Source: Hyphomicrobiales bacterium (GTDB taxonomy: Bacteria > Pseudomonadota > Alphaproteobacteria > Rhizobiales > Aestuariivirgaceae). From it: DNA of 64,000 bases. Both the position numbers and the translations under genes were made by a program. The notes under the pieces were generated by a model. It did not search any database and had not been told where the DNA came from. It saw only the letters and a program-made list of their open reading frames with translations. The DNA lies in assembly GCA_025359265.1 (NCBI GenBank), contig JANYHB010000013.1, positions 1 through 64,000 on the forward strand. The letters are read 5' to 3'. This document shows, one piece after another, positions 16,617 through 26,057 of the stretch. Position 1 is the stretch's first letter; each line of letters opens with the position of its first letter.

Positions 16617-17228
16617 ATGCAAACCCATTCTAAAGTGCTCACACGTCGCTCCATTCTCACAAGCGGTTTTGCTGCCGTTTTTGCACAGCCTTCCCACGCC
16701 AAAATGTTGCCGGGTGAGCCGTTTGCAGTCGCCGATGATGACGACCACAAAGTGGAATATACCTTTCGCCGCCAAGTGGTGAGTTATCCCACGCCTGCTT
16801 TGCCAGGCACGGTGGTGGTGAACACTTACCGGCACTGGCTTTACCTTGTGATCACCAATGGCAGGGCCGTTCGCTTTGGCATCGGCACAGGAAAATATGG
16901 CGATTGGACGGGTGAGACAGTTATCGGTCGCTTGGAAAAGTGGCCAGTGTGGACGCCAACGCCAGATCATTTGAAGCGCCGGCCTGAGCTTATTCAATAT
17001 ATCAATGGCATGCCGGGCGGGCTGAAGAATCCAATGGGCGCACGCGCGATCTATCTTTATAAAAACAATGCCGACACCACTTTCCGCATTCATGGCACAG
17101 ATGTGCCAGAGCATATTGGGACCAAATCCACCGCCGGTTGCTTTGCAATGTTCAATGCAGATGTGATTTGGCTTTATGACCGCATGAGGTTGGGTGGACG
17201 GGTGATTGTAACCTCGAGTTGGGCATAG
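16617..17228 (+). CDS. L,D-transpeptidase (YkuD domain), exported
   Basis: This 203-residue periplasmic enzyme should form 3-3 cross-links in peptidoglycan or attach proteins to it. The N-terminus (LTRRSILTSGFAAVFAQPSHA, cut by position) is a twin-arginine-like signal peptide ending near residue 28. The YkuD core includes RFGIGTGKYGDWTGETVIGR and the active-site pieces FRIHGTD (His159) and KSTAGCFAMFN (Cys175). The usual SHGC is replaced by STAGC, a variation seen in a subset of alphaproteobacterial enzymes. AAGGCGAGG precedes the start. The stop overlaps the start of tam by one base. Confidence 0.92.
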   Translation: MQTHSKVLTRRSILTSGFAAVFAQPSHAKMLPGEPFAVADDDDHKVEYTFRRQVVSYPTPALPGTVVVNTYRHWLYLVITNGRAVRFGIGTGKYGDWTGETVIGRLEKWPVWTPTPDHLKRRPELIQYINGMPGGLKNPMGARAIYLYKNNADTTFRIHGTDVPEHIGTKSTAGCFAMFNADVIWLYDRMRLGGRVIVTSSWA

Positions 17229-17998
17229 TGACCGATTGGTCGCCCGCACAATATCTCAAATTTTCGGATGAGCGCACCCGCGCGGCGGGTGAGTTGTTGG
17301 CGCGCGTGCCGTTGCATGAACCCGCGCTGATTTATGATTTAGGGTGTGGTCCGGGCAATTCCACGGCACTGCTGGCAACCGCTTTCCCAAACGCGAAAAT
17401 TGTTGGTGTTGACCTTTCACCCGCCATGCTGACGGCAGCGCGAGCGAATTTGCCCAAGCTTGAATTTGTTGAAGCGGATTTAACTGCCTGGCAGGCACCA
17501 GAAGATGTGGATTTGCTTTATTCAAATGCCACTTTTCAGTGGGTGCCGGAGCATATGAAGGTTTTGCAGCGGCTGCTGGGCGCATTGAAATCTGGTGCGG
17601 CCCTGGCCGTGCAGATGCCAGACAATCTGAATGAGCCTTCTCATATTGCAATGCGCGAAGCGGCGCTAAATGCTCCGTATGCTGATAAATTACGCGAGGC
17701 GGCAAAGGCGCGCGATGTTTTGGCGTTGCCTAGCGAGTATTATGCGGCGCTGAAGCCGCAGTGCCAGCGCATTGATATTTGGCACACAATTTATAACCAC
17801 CCGCTGCCCGGTATCGCGGGGATTGTAGATTGGCTGAAGGGCACGGGGTTGCGACCGTTTCTTGAACCACTGACCGATGATGAGAATAAAGATTACATAA
17901 CGCAATATGCAAACGTGCTGGCGAAGCACTATCCTGTTCAAGCGGACGGAAAAGTGCTGTTGCGCTTTCCGCGGCTCTTCATCGTGGCGGTTAAATAA
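17228..17998 (+). CDS. tam: Trans-aconitate 2-methyltransferase
   Basis: This 256-residue SAM-dependent methyltransferase esterifies trans-aconitate, a toxic by-product of the citrate cycle. The SAM motif is YDLGCGPGNSTALL (about residues 37-50), followed by VGVDLSPAML and the family signature YSNATFQWVPEH. The GTG at 17228 sits in the L,D-transpeptidase stop (TAGTG) and yields MTDWSPAQYLKF, matching the normal N-terminus of Tam. The in-frame TTG nine bases upstream was therefore not used. Length fits the family. Confidence 0.94.
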   Translation: MTDWSPAQYLKFSDERTRAAGELLARVPLHEPALIYDLGCGPGNSTALLATAFPNAKIVGVDLSPAMLTAARANLPKLEFVEADLTAWQAPEDVDLLYSNATFQWVPEHMKVLQRLLGALKSGAALAVQMPDNLNEPSHIAMREAALNAPYADKLREAAKARDVLALPSEYYAALKPQCQRIDIWHTIYNHPLPGIAGIVDWLKGTGLRPFLEPLTDDENKDYITQYANVLAKHYPVQADGKVLLRFPRLFIVAVK

Positions 17999-18072
17999 TT
18001 GCCTTAGTAAGTTGGTTTTTTTGTCTGCCATCATCATTGCATTTCAAGCCTGATGTGTGAGATGATATTTCG

Positions 18073-19086
18073 ATGAGACTTGTGTCGTTAGTTGTGTTGT
18101 TGAACATTGCCATTTGCGGCATATTCATTGGTGGCGCGGCGCAGGCCGCAACGCTGTTGCAAGACATTCAGAAGGGCATAAAACGCATCGACCGGCAGCT
18201 TTGCGCGCAAGCTCATTCCTCAAAATGCAAAACATCGACAGCAAAACCGAAATATATTCGCAAGCACAAACCTGTTCGTAACGAGCTTATTACCGCTCCG
18301 CCGAAACCAGAAGCGCCCGTGCCCAAAAAAATAATCGCCAAGCCAAATGTGCGCGTGCCGGTGCCTAAAGAAAAACCGTTGAACCTTCGTGCCGTCGCCT
18401 CTCTTCTCCCTATCGCTCCCCCCATTGTCGATAAACCCGTGGCAAACTCCCTGCCAGCCGCGCAAGTACAACCTTTGCCTCGCCATGAGACTGTGCCATT
18501 GATCCTGCCGCCCGAACGGCCGGTGCCGGATTTACCCAATGCTTGCTTTGCGGCTCTTGTGGGGGCGGGCACAAGTTTTTCGCCGGTGCCGCAGATCGAT
18601 AATTCACCTGCCTGCCAAGTTGACACGCCGGTGCGGCTCAACAGCCTTGCCACAGCCCTGGGCGTGATCAAACTGCCAGACCAGCCCATTCTGAATTGCG
18701 CTTTTGCGCTGAAGTTTTCGCAATTCGTCGGCCGAAAGATGCAGCCGCTAGCCCAGCAAAGCCTGAGTTCGCCGATCGTGGCCATGGGAACCGGGCCCGG
18801 CTTTAATTGTCGCGGGCGCAACGGCGATTCCGGCGGCAAAATGAGTGAACATGCCATCGGCAATGCAGTTGATATTGAATATATAAAGCTTGCCAACAAG
18901 TCACAGATTCAAGTGAAGGATGCGCTCAACGTGCAATCACCAAGCTTTGCTTTCTTGCGTGATCTGCGCGCTTCGGCCTGCACTGAATTCACAACCGTGC
19001 TGGGGCCAGGGGCCAATGCCGCCCATGCAGAACATTTCCATATTGATCTGGAAGTGCGGCGCGGCGGTTACAAGCTGTGTGAATAG
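18073..19086 (+). CDS. Extensin-like family secreted protein
   Basis: This 337-residue protein has a signal peptide (to about residue 25, GAAQAA). A long lysine/proline-rich low-complexity stretch (about 55-160) follows, then a C-terminal extensin-like domain of the type common in rhizobia. Landmarks of that domain are ACFAALVGAG, MSEHAIGNAVDIEYI and AEHFHIDLEVRRGGYKLCE (histidines spaced as in DD-peptidase-like folds). The domain is related to D-Ala-D-Ala carboxypeptidase-type metal folds, so a role at the cell wall is plausible but unproven. The gene is convergent with the ABC exporter, only two bases apart. Confidence 0.9.
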   Translation: MRLVSLVVLLNIAICGIFIGGAAQAATLLQDIQKGIKRIDRQLCAQAHSSKCKTSTAKPKYIRKHKPVRNELITAPPKPEAPVPKKIIAKPNVRVPVPKEKPLNLRAVASLLPIAPPIVDKPVANSLPAAQVQPLPRHETVPLILPPERPVPDLPNACFAALVGAGTSFSPVPQIDNSPACQVDTPVRLNSLATALGVIKLPDQPILNCAFALKFSQFVGRKMQPLAQQSLSSPIVAMGTGPGFNCRGRNGDSGGKMSEHAIGNAVDIEYIKLANKSQIQVKDALNVQSPSFAFLRDLRASACTEFTTVLGPGANAAHAEHFHIDLEVRRGGYKLCE

Positions 19087-19088
19087 AA

Positions 19089-20972
19089 CTATTCCGCCGC
19101 CTGAAGCTTTTTGATATCCTCAGGAATGAGGAAGCCACCGGATTGACGCGCCCAGAGCGATGCATAAATGCCGCCGCGCTTCTTTACCAGTTGCGCGTGG
19201 GTGCCTTCTTCCACCACGCGGCCCTTGTCCATCACCACGAGCCTGTCCATGGCGGCGATGGTAGACAGGCGGTGCGCCACTGCGATTACGGTTTTGCCTT
19301 GCATCAGCTGATTGAGATTTTCCTGAATGGCGGCCTCCACTTCCGAATCCAACGCAGAAGTTGCTTCATCCAAAATCAAAATGGGGGCATTTTTCAACAA
19401 CACCCGGGCGATGGCCACGCGCTGGCGTTGGCCGCCAGAAAGTTTTACGCCGCGCTCGCCCACATGGGCTTCCATGCCGCGCCTTTCATTGGGATCAACA
19501 AGCTTGGCAATGAATTCGGAGGCGTGGGCTTGGGCTGCGGCGTCGTCAATCTCCGCTTGCGATGCATCGGGCTTGCCATAGCGAATGTTATCACGCACGG
19601 AACGATGGAGCAGGGAAGTGTCTTGCGTCACCACACCAATGGCCGCCCGCAGGGATTCTTGGGTTACCTCAGCAATATCTTGATGATCAATGGCAACCGA
19701 GCCAGCACCGATATCATAAAAGCGCAGCAGCAAATTTGCGATGGTGGATTTGCCGGCACCCGAACGACCGACAAGCCCCACTTTCTCGCCGGGCCTAATT
19801 GTGAGGTTCAAACCAGCGATAACTTCATAGCCGTTTTCAACCGGTTTGCCGTAATTGAAATGCAAATTACTGAAAACAATTTCTCCATGGGGCACTTGCA
19901 ACGGCTTGGCGTTGGGCACATCCACCACGGCGTGCTGCCGGGCGATCACATCCACGCCGTCTTTCACCACGCCAAAATCTTCAAACAGACCGGCAATTTC
20001 CCACAGCATCCAATGGGCCATGCCCAACATGCGGTACACCAAGCCCACTGAGAAAGCGATAGCCCCCACGGTGATGGCACCGCGGCTCCATAGCCAAATG
20101 GCCGTTGCTGCTGTGGCGGAAAGCAAGCCGCCATTCAGCGTGTTTAAAGTGATGTTCATTTTGGTGGCCACACGCATGGATTCGTAAACTGACTGCAGCA
20201 TCCAGCCCATACCTTCCTTGGCATAGTCATCCTCGCGGCTGGCATGGGCGAAAAGTTTTACCGTGGGCATGTTGGTATAGGTATCAACCACGCGGCCCGT
20301 TACCAGCGAGCGCATGTCGGCCTGCTTTTCCGACAGCCTACCCATCTGCGGCACAAAATGGCGCATGGTGAAACCGTAAAGCACCAGCCACACCACCATG
20401 GGAATGGCCAATCGCCAATCATTGGCAATGAACGAAGCGATGGCAGTCAAGAAAAACACAGCGACCCATGAAATCACCTGCGTCAGTTTCATCACGACAT
20501 CGCGCACGCCCAAGGCCGCCTGCATCACCTTGGTGGAAATCCGGCCGGCGAATTCGTTGTGAAAGAACTCCATCGATTGACGCAAAATATAACGATGCGC
20601 CAGCCAGCGGGTGCGCATGGCGAAGTTGCCGCGCATGCCTTGATTTTCAACCGAGTCGCCCAAGGCAGACAGGGTGGGCTGAATGGCAATGCTCAGCGCC
20701 CCATAAAACAGGATCTCCCATTTATGTTCGCCCCAAAAATTTGCCGGATCAGTCTTGCTGAGAATATCAACCAACCGTCCCACGAAGGCAAAGACGCGCA
20801 CTTCGATGATGGCAATCAGCACAGACAGAAACAGACCCGTTATGATCAGCGGCAAAAATGGCCGTGCATAAAAACGAATGAAGCCCCAGGTGGAAGCCTC
20901 TGGCATTTGCGGTGCGTGTAGTGGAAAACTATCCACCCGGCGTTCAAGCCAGCGAAAAAGTGCGTTGAGCAT
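19089..20972 (-). CDS. ABC exporter, fused permease and ATPase
   Basis: This 627-residue half-transporter has six N-terminal spans (about 35-350) and a C-terminal nucleotide-binding domain. The ATPase motifs are complete: GRSGAGKST, a Q-loop in GVVTQDTSLLH, LSGGQRQRVA, ILILDEATSALD and AVAHRLST. It would work as a homodimer or with a partner elsewhere. The substrate cannot be told from sequence. The conserved coupling-helix region and the long first cytoplasmic segment resemble bacterial multidrug and lipid exporters of the MsbA class. It is divergent from an MFS gene, with 229 bases between. Confidence 0.92.
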   Translation of the reverse strand: MLNALFRWLERRVDSFPLHAPQMPEASTWGFIRFYARPFLPLIITGLFLSVLIAIIEVRVFAFVGRLVDILSKTDPANFWGEHKWEILFYGALSIAIQPTLSALGDSVENQGMRGNFAMRTRWLAHRYILRQSMEFFHNEFAGRISTKVMQAALGVRDVVMKLTQVISWVAVFFLTAIASFIANDWRLAIPMVVWLVLYGFTMRHFVPQMGRLSEKQADMRSLVTGRVVDTYTNMPTVKLFAHASREDDYAKEGMGWMLQSVYESMRVATKMNITLNTLNGGLLSATAATAIWLWSRGAITVGAIAFSVGLVYRMLGMAHWMLWEIAGLFEDFGVVKDGVDVIARQHAVVDVPNAKPLQVPHGEIVFSNLHFNYGKPVENGYEVIAGLNLTIRPGEKVGLVGRSGAGKSTIANLLLRFYDIGAGSVAIDHQDIAEVTQESLRAAIGVVTQDTSLLHRSVRDNIRYGKPDASQAEIDDAAAQAHASEFIAKLVDPNERRGMEAHVGERGVKLSGGQRQRVAIARVLLKNAPILILDEATSALDSEVEAAIQENLNQLMQGKTVIAVAHRLSTIAAMDRLVVMDKGRVVEEGTHAQLVKKRGGIYASLWARQSGGFLIPEDIKKLQAAE

Positions 20973-21201
20973 GATGTCAATTTTTATGCGCCAAGCCGGC
21001 GCGGAAGTGCGGCTCTGAGCCGGAATAGACCCAGGCCTTCTTTATAATTCAGCATAATGGGTTCGTCAAAGGTGGCCATGCCATTGAAGTGGTTTTGCAG
21101 GCGTTTGTTCCACCTCTGCGACATTTGGCGCGGCGTTTTGGTCTAAGGGCATTGCAGAAAATTCAGATGCGCGCGCATTTGAACATGCTACACCGCCGTT
21201 C

Positions 21202-22596
21202 ATGGTTTCTTCCAGCCGAATTCTGCCCCTCGTTGTGGCTTCTGCGTTGTTCATGGAAAATATGGATTCCACGGTGATTGCAACATCGCTGCCCGCCATG
21301 GCGCAAGATTTGGGCACTGATCCGGTGGCGTTAAAGTTGGCTTTCACCACCTATCTTCTCAGCCTCACCGTGTTTTTGCCCATTTCGGCCTGGGTGGCTG
21401 ATAAATTCGGGGCCAAGCATGTGTTTCGTTGGGCGATTGCGGTCTTCACCTTGTCATCCCTGGCCTGCGCCTTGGCCCCCAATCTGTTTTGGCTGGTGGC
21501 CGCGCGTGGCGTTCAAGGGTTGGGTGGGGCCATGATGGTTCCAGTTGGGCGCACGATTTTGCTGCGCGCCATCCCGCGGGCGGAGTTGGTGAATGCGTTG
21601 GCATGGCTCACCGTGCCAGCGCTGGTTGGCCCGCTGGTTGGGCCGCCGATTGGCGGTTTCATCACCACCTATTTCACCTGGCATTGGATATTCTGGATGA
21701 ACCTGCCGATTGGCCTGATTGGCCTATTCATGGCCACTGTTTACCTGCCGACAAATGAAGGCTCACAGGTTCCGCCGCTTGATGTAAAAGGCTTTATTCT
21801 TTCCGGCGTCGGCCTGTCTTGCACGGTGTTTGGTTTCACCGTTATGGGGCGCGATCTTCTCAACATGCCGCAAACTCTCGCTTTGATCTTTTTGGGTTTG
21901 GTAATGGTGGCGGCTTATGTGCGCCATGCCCGCGTGGCGGCTAATCCCATACTGGATTTGCAGCTGCTATCCGTTCAAACCCTGTGCGTGTCGGTTAGTG
22001 CCGGTTTCTTTTACCGTGTGGCAGCGGGGGCCATACCATTTCTGTTACCGCTGCTTTTGCAACTCTGCTTTCATGCAACGCCGTTGCAATCGGGCCTGAT
22101 TACTTGCGTTTCGGCGTTGGGCGCGTTGCTGATGAAATTCGTGGCGGCTGGCTTGTTGAAACGTTTTGGTTTCCGGCAACTGTTGCTGGTGAATGGCTTT
22201 CTCTCATGCGCCGTCATGGCATTTATGGCGGGTTTCACCACCCATACGCCTCTCATCGTCATATATGCCATCCTCTTGATCGGCGGTTTGGCGCGGTCTT
22301 TGCAATTCACCTCGCTCAACACCATAGCTTATGCCGATATACCGAATGTGGCGATTGGGCGAGCCAACGGACTATACAGTGTTGCGCAGCAGCTTTCGCT
22401 CGCCATGGGTGTGGCTTTGGCCGCCGTGGTGTTGGAAGCTTCGCAATGGCTGCGCGGTGCAGTTGCCCTTGGGCAGCAAGATTTTGCTGCGGCATTTATT
22501 GTGGTGGCCATTGGCGGGTTGTTGGCCCTGCCATCATTTTATAAGTTGAAGCCTGCGGCTGGAGACGCTGTTTCGGGCCATGTTGCGGGGGTTTAA
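21202..22596 (+). CDS. MFS transporter, DHA2 (drug:H+ antiporter) type
   Basis: This 464-residue protein has about 14 membrane spans. The N-terminal motif MENMDSTVIATSLPAMAQDL (family motif D1) is followed by motif A in ADKFGAKHVFR and motif C in GPLVGPPIGGF. These place it in the EmrB/QacA-like proton antiporters that export small hydrophobic compounds. No membrane-fusion partner or TetR/MarR regulator gene is adjacent. A GTG- or ATG-rich stretch lies upstream, but the chosen ATG gives the usual short cytoplasmic N-terminus. Confidence 0.92.
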   Translation: MVSSSRILPLVVASALFMENMDSTVIATSLPAMAQDLGTDPVALKLAFTTYLLSLTVFLPISAWVADKFGAKHVFRWAIAVFTLSSLACALAPNLFWLVAARGVQGLGGAMMVPVGRTILLRAIPRAELVNALAWLTVPALVGPLVGPPIGGFITTYFTWHWIFWMNLPIGLIGLFMATVYLPTNEGSQVPPLDVKGFILSGVGLSCTVFGFTVMGRDLLNMPQTLALIFLGLVMVAAYVRHARVAANPILDLQLLSVQTLCVSVSAGFFYRVAAGAIPFLLPLLLQLCFHATPLQSGLITCVSALGALLMKFVAAGLLKRFGFRQLLLVNGFLSCAVMAFMAGFTTHTPLIVIYAILLIGGLARSLQFTSLNTIAYADIPNVAIGRANGLYSVAQQLSLAMGVALAAVVLEASQWLRGAVALGQQDFAAAFIVVAIGGLLALPSFYKLKPAAGDAVSGHVAGV

Positions 22597-22598
22597 TC

Positions 22599-22612
22599 GC
22601 AAATTAATTTGC
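22599..22612. promoter_or_regulatory. Palindrome upstream of msrB
   Basis: GCAAATTAATTTGC is a perfect 14-base palindrome, about 80 bases ahead of the msrB start and directly after the MFS stop. Together with the TTAA just before it (22593-22596) it also gives TTAA-N7-TTAA, the spacing of a CtrA box. Either reading makes it a candidate regulator site. The regulator is unknown. Confidence 0.4.
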
Positions 22613-22691
22613 CTCACGATTGTTTGAATGGGTGTGAATGGCTTTGCCCCCAAGCCACTCCTATATGATCTGCTGAAGAGGAGTTTGACCT

Positions 22692-23180
22692 ATGACGCGT
22701 AGAGAAGGATCAAAATTTTTGGGATTATCGCTGGCTGCACTTGGCCTGGGTGGCGGCATGGCCAAAGCGGCAGCACCAGCTGAGGTTTTTGAAGTGAATA
22801 AAACCGATGCTGAATGGAAGGCGATGTTATCACCTGAGGCTTATAACACGTTGCGCCACGAGGGCACTGAAAGGCCTAATTCGTCACCTTTGGCAGGCGA
22901 ACATCGCAAGGGTGTGTTCAACTGTGCAGGCTGTAATCTGGCGGTTTTTGAATCAGGCACCAAATTTGAAAGCGGCACCGGCTGGCCCAGCTTTTATGAC
23001 CATCTGCCCAATGCCGTGGCCATCAAATCTGACGACACGTTTTTCATGACGCGCACCGAGGTTCACTGCCATCGTTGTGGGGGGCATTTGGGCCATGTGT
23101 TTGATGACGGGCCAAAGCCCACAGGCTTGCGCTATTGCATGAATGGCGTTGCCATGAAATTTGTGGCAGCAACCGCATAA
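22692..23180 (+). CDS. msrB: Peptide-methionine (R)-S-oxide reductase, exported
   Basis: This 162-residue enzyme reduces methionine-R-sulfoxide in oxidised proteins. The four zinc cysteines are in FNCAGCN (78, 81) and HCHRCGGH (126, 129), and the catalytic Cys149 is in RYCMNG. GTGWPSFY and HLGHVFDDGP are also typical. The first 28 residues look like a twin-arginine signal (TRREGSKFLGLSLAALG), so the enzyme probably acts in the periplasm, unlike the common cytoplasmic form. GAGGAG precedes the ATG, and a perfect terminator follows. Confidence 0.95.
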   Translation: MTRREGSKFLGLSLAALGLGGGMAKAAAPAEVFEVNKTDAEWKAMLSPEAYNTLRHEGTERPNSSPLAGEHRKGVFNCAGCNLAVFESGTKFESGTGWPSFYDHLPNAVAIKSDDTFFMTRTEVHCHRCGGHLGHVFDDGPKPTGLRYCMNGVAMKFVAATA

Positions 23181-23187
23181 CCAGAAT

Positions 23188-23218
23188 TGCGGAGATCAGA
23201 CGATCTCCGCATTTTTTT
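23188..23218 (+). terminator. Rho-independent terminator of msrB
   Basis: TGCGGAGATC (23188-23197) pairs perfectly with 23202-23211 around the loop AGAC. It is followed directly by seven T (23212-23218), seven bases after the msrB stop. Confidence 0.95.
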
Positions 23219-23234
23219 AATTCGAACCCGATAA

Positions 23235-23522
23235 CTAAGCCGCTGAACGCCGGTGATTCTTCGGGTTCAACTCCTGAACAGTTTCAGGCTTGGCCATTTT
23301 GGTTTCAGTTGCTGCCGCATCAGGGTTGCGGTTAAGCCAAGTTGGCAAAGCCTGTGAGCCAGCACCGGCTGCCTCTCCATCAATGATGGTGCAAGCCAGT
23401 AACCAATGTTCTTCGGCTTTGCCTTCCGGCTTGCCTTCTTGTTCCCAGATTTGGAACGCCAAAAGCCCAACCTGTTCATCACGGGTTGGCGTAGTCACGG
23501 TTGGTGTTGGGATTTTTTCCAT
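23235..23522 (-). CDS. DUF2934 family protein
   Basis: This 95-residue protein has the DUF2934 core LAFQIWEQEGKPEGKAEEHW (about residues 21-40), a short helical motif of unknown function widespread in rhizobia. The flanks are low-complexity (TPTVTTPTRDEQ before, Ala/Pro/Thr-rich after). The reading frame continues upstream, but AAAGGAA stands just before the ATG at 23522, so that start was chosen. It is convergent with msrB and its terminator. Confidence 0.85.
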   Translation of the reverse strand: MEKIPTPTVTTPTRDEQVGLLAFQIWEQEGKPEGKAEEHWLLACTIIDGEAAGAGSQALPTWLNRNPDAAATETKMAKPETVQELNPKNHRRSAA

Positions 23523-23720
23523 CGTTAAGTTCCTTTCGTCGCCTGAGATTTGACGCAAAAACCAGATCGCGGTGAGTCGTTCACGCTGTACAATCAAGAA
23601 AAAATTAACGCCTCAAACTTGCCCCAAACTTGTGGCGAATTCATGATTTGGCGCGTTAGAGACGGTTTAATTTACAGGGACGACGTGTCAGCGGCCCCAT
23701 GGCAGGGTGCCGTTCGTGTT

Positions 23721-26057
23721 TCACGCCCGCTCCACAAAGCTGTCGATCACGCGTTTTTCTCCCGCCTTCTCGAAATCCACTGTCAGTTTGTTGCCTTCAA
23801 TCTCCATCACGTTGCCATAGCCGAATTTCTGGTGGAACACCCGCTCGCCAATAATATAAGCCGATAGGGCTGCACCATCCACGGCCAGTGTGCCTTCGAT
23901 GAATTTAGGGGTATGGCGGGCGGTTGTGCCTGCCGCGCGGTTGGCTTCAGCGCGTTTCCAACCCGGTGTCGAATAGGAACCCTGGCCAAAGGCTTTGCCA
24001 TCATCGAAGCGGCTGGTACCGAAAGTGCCCAGGCCGTGCCCGCCATAGCTGGTGGACATTGCCGCCACTTCCACGTGTTTTTCCGGCAACTCATCAATGA
24101 AGCGCGATGGCAATGCTGAGCCCCATGAGCCATGCACTTGGCGGTTTTGCGCGAATGAGATCGTGAGATTTTTCTTGGCGCGGGTAATGCCCACATAAGC
24201 CAGGCGACGTTCTTCCTCTAATCCACTGCGGCCTTTTTCATCGAGGCTGCGTTGCGAAGGAAACAGGCCTTCTTCCCAGCCGGGCAGAAACACCTGCACA
24301 AATTCCAGCCCCTTGGCGGAATGCATGGTCATGATGTTCACGCGGTCTTCGGCGTTGCCCTGGTCGCGGTCCATCACCAAGGCCACATGTTCAAGAAAGC
24401 CGCCCAGGTTTTCAAATTCACTCATTGAGCGGATAAGTTCTTTTAGATTGTCCAGACGGCCTTCAGCCTCAGGGCTTTTATCAGCTTGCCACATGGCAGT
24501 GTAGCCCGATTCATCCAACACAATTTCCGCCAACTCGGTGTGGGGGATGCTGTCGATCTTGTGGCGCCAACGCCCAAAGCTCTCAAACAGCTGGCGCAAA
24601 GATGTGCGGGCCTTGCCGGGAAGATCAGCTTCCACACTCATCGCCTCAGCGGCCATATAGAGGGGTATGCGTTTGGCACGGGCGATATCAAACATCTTTT
24701 TGACCGAGCTATCACCAATGCCGCGCTTGGGCGTGTTGATAATGCGTTCAAAAGCCAGGTCATTATCCGGAGAGGCGACGATTTTGAGATAAGCCAAGGC
24801 ATCGCGAATTTCGGCGCGTTCATAAAAGCGCGGCCCGCCAATCACGCGGTAAGGCACGCCTGCCCGAATAAATCGATCTTCAAAGGCGCGCATTTGGAAG
24901 GAGGCGCGCACCAAAATGGCCATGTCATTCAGCGCCGTCTTTTTGCGTTGCAGGTTTTCGATGTCATCGCTGATGCAGCGGGCTTCTTCTTCGCCATCCC
25001 AATGGCCACGAACAACCACGGGGCTTTCCGCTTCCCTGTCGGTGTGCAAGGTTTTGCCAAGGCGTGATTCATTTTTGGCAATCAAGCCCGAAGCAGCGCC
25101 CAGGATTTGCGGTGTAGAGCGATAGTTGCGTTCTAATCGGATGATTTTTGCACCCGGAAAGTCTTTTTCGAAGCGCAGGATGTTTTCAACTTCAGCACCC
25201 CGCCAACCATAAATTGATTGGTCATCATCGCCCACGCAGCAGATATTTTTGTGGCCCTGCGCGAGAAGCTTCAGCCACAGATATTGCGCGGTGTTGGTGT
25301 CTTGATATTCGTCCACCAACATGTATTTGAAGCGCTGTTGATATTGCTGCAACACATCGGCGTTGTGTTGAAACAGGCGCAAGGGTTCCAGCAGCAAATC
25401 CCCAAAGTCACACGCGTTCACCACTTTCAAACGCGCTTGATATTCTGCATAAAGTTTTCCGGCCATGCCATTGGCAAAACCATGCGCCTCACCGGCAGGC
25501 ACCAGCTGCGGCGTGAGGCCACGGTTTTTCCATCCGTCAATCAAATTGGCAAGCTGGCGGGCAGGCCAGCGCTTTTCATCAATGCTTTCGGCTTTTAAAA
25601 GCTGTTTGAGCAGGCGCAACTGGTCATCATCATCCAGAATGGAAAAGCCGGATTTCAACCCCACCAGCTCAGCATGGTTGCGCAACAGCTTCACGCCGAT
25701 GGCATGGAATGTGCCAAGCCAACCCATGCCTTCCACCGCACCGCCGATCAGGTGGCCGATCCGCTCTTTCATTTCGCGCGCCGCCTTGTTGGTAAAAGTG
25801 ACACAGAGAATTTGTGAAGGCCAAGCCTTGCGCTGTGAAAGCACGTGAGCAAGACGCGTGGTCAAAACGCGGGTCTTGCCCGTGCCAGCGCCAGCCAGAA
25901 CCAGCAACGGCCCTTCGGTGCTGAGAACCGCTTCTCTTTGCTCAGGGTTCAACCCATCCAAATAAGGTGGAACCGCCTGCGCCATAGCCCGCGCCGCCAA
26001 ACCGGTGGGATTGGGCGGGGCGGGGCTGTCGTCGAAGTCTGAAAGGTCTATGGGCAT
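23721..26057 (-). CDS. uvrD: UvrD/PcrA family ATP-dependent DNA helicase
   Basis: This 778-residue superfamily 1A helicase unwinds DNA 3'-5' in nucleotide excision and mismatch repair. Motifs in order are LNPEQREAV (Q motif), GAGTGKT (Walker A, 56-62), FTNKAAREMKER (Ia), LVDEYQDTN (Walker B), GDDDQSIYGWRGAE (III), ERNYRS (IV), IMTMHSAKGLEF (V) and YVGITRAKK (VI). The C-terminus has the PcrA/UvrD RNA-polymerase-binding tail shape (FGYGNVMEIEGNKLTVDF). A frame extension of 21 residues upstream was discarded because GGAGAG precedes the ATG at 26057. Confidence 0.96.
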   Translation of the reverse strand: MPIDLSDFDDSPAPPNPTGLAARAMAQAVPPYLDGLNPEQREAVLSTEGPLLVLAGAGTGKTRVLTTRLAHVLSQRKAWPSQILCVTFTNKAAREMKERIGHLIGGAVEGMGWLGTFHAIGVKLLRNHAELVGLKSGFSILDDDDQLRLLKQLLKAESIDEKRWPARQLANLIDGWKNRGLTPQLVPAGEAHGFANGMAGKLYAEYQARLKVVNACDFGDLLLEPLRLFQHNADVLQQYQQRFKYMLVDEYQDTNTAQYLWLKLLAQGHKNICCVGDDDQSIYGWRGAEVENILRFEKDFPGAKIIRLERNYRSTPQILGAASGLIAKNESRLGKTLHTDREAESPVVVRGHWDGEEEARCISDDIENLQRKKTALNDMAILVRASFQMRAFEDRFIRAGVPYRVIGGPRFYERAEIRDALAYLKIVASPDNDLAFERIINTPKRGIGDSSVKKMFDIARAKRIPLYMAAEAMSVEADLPGKARTSLRQLFESFGRWRHKIDSIPHTELAEIVLDESGYTAMWQADKSPEAEGRLDNLKELIRSMSEFENLGGFLEHVALVMDRDQGNAEDRVNIMTMHSAKGLEFVQVFLPGWEEGLFPSQRSLDEKGRSGLEEERRLAYVGITRAKKNLTISFAQNRQVHGSWGSALPSRFIDELPEKHVEVAAMSTSYGGHGLGTFGTSRFDDGKAFGQGSYSTPGWKRAEANRAAGTTARHTPKFIEGTLAVDGAALSAYIIGERVFHQKFGYGNVMEIEGNKLTVDFEKAGEKRVIDSFVERA

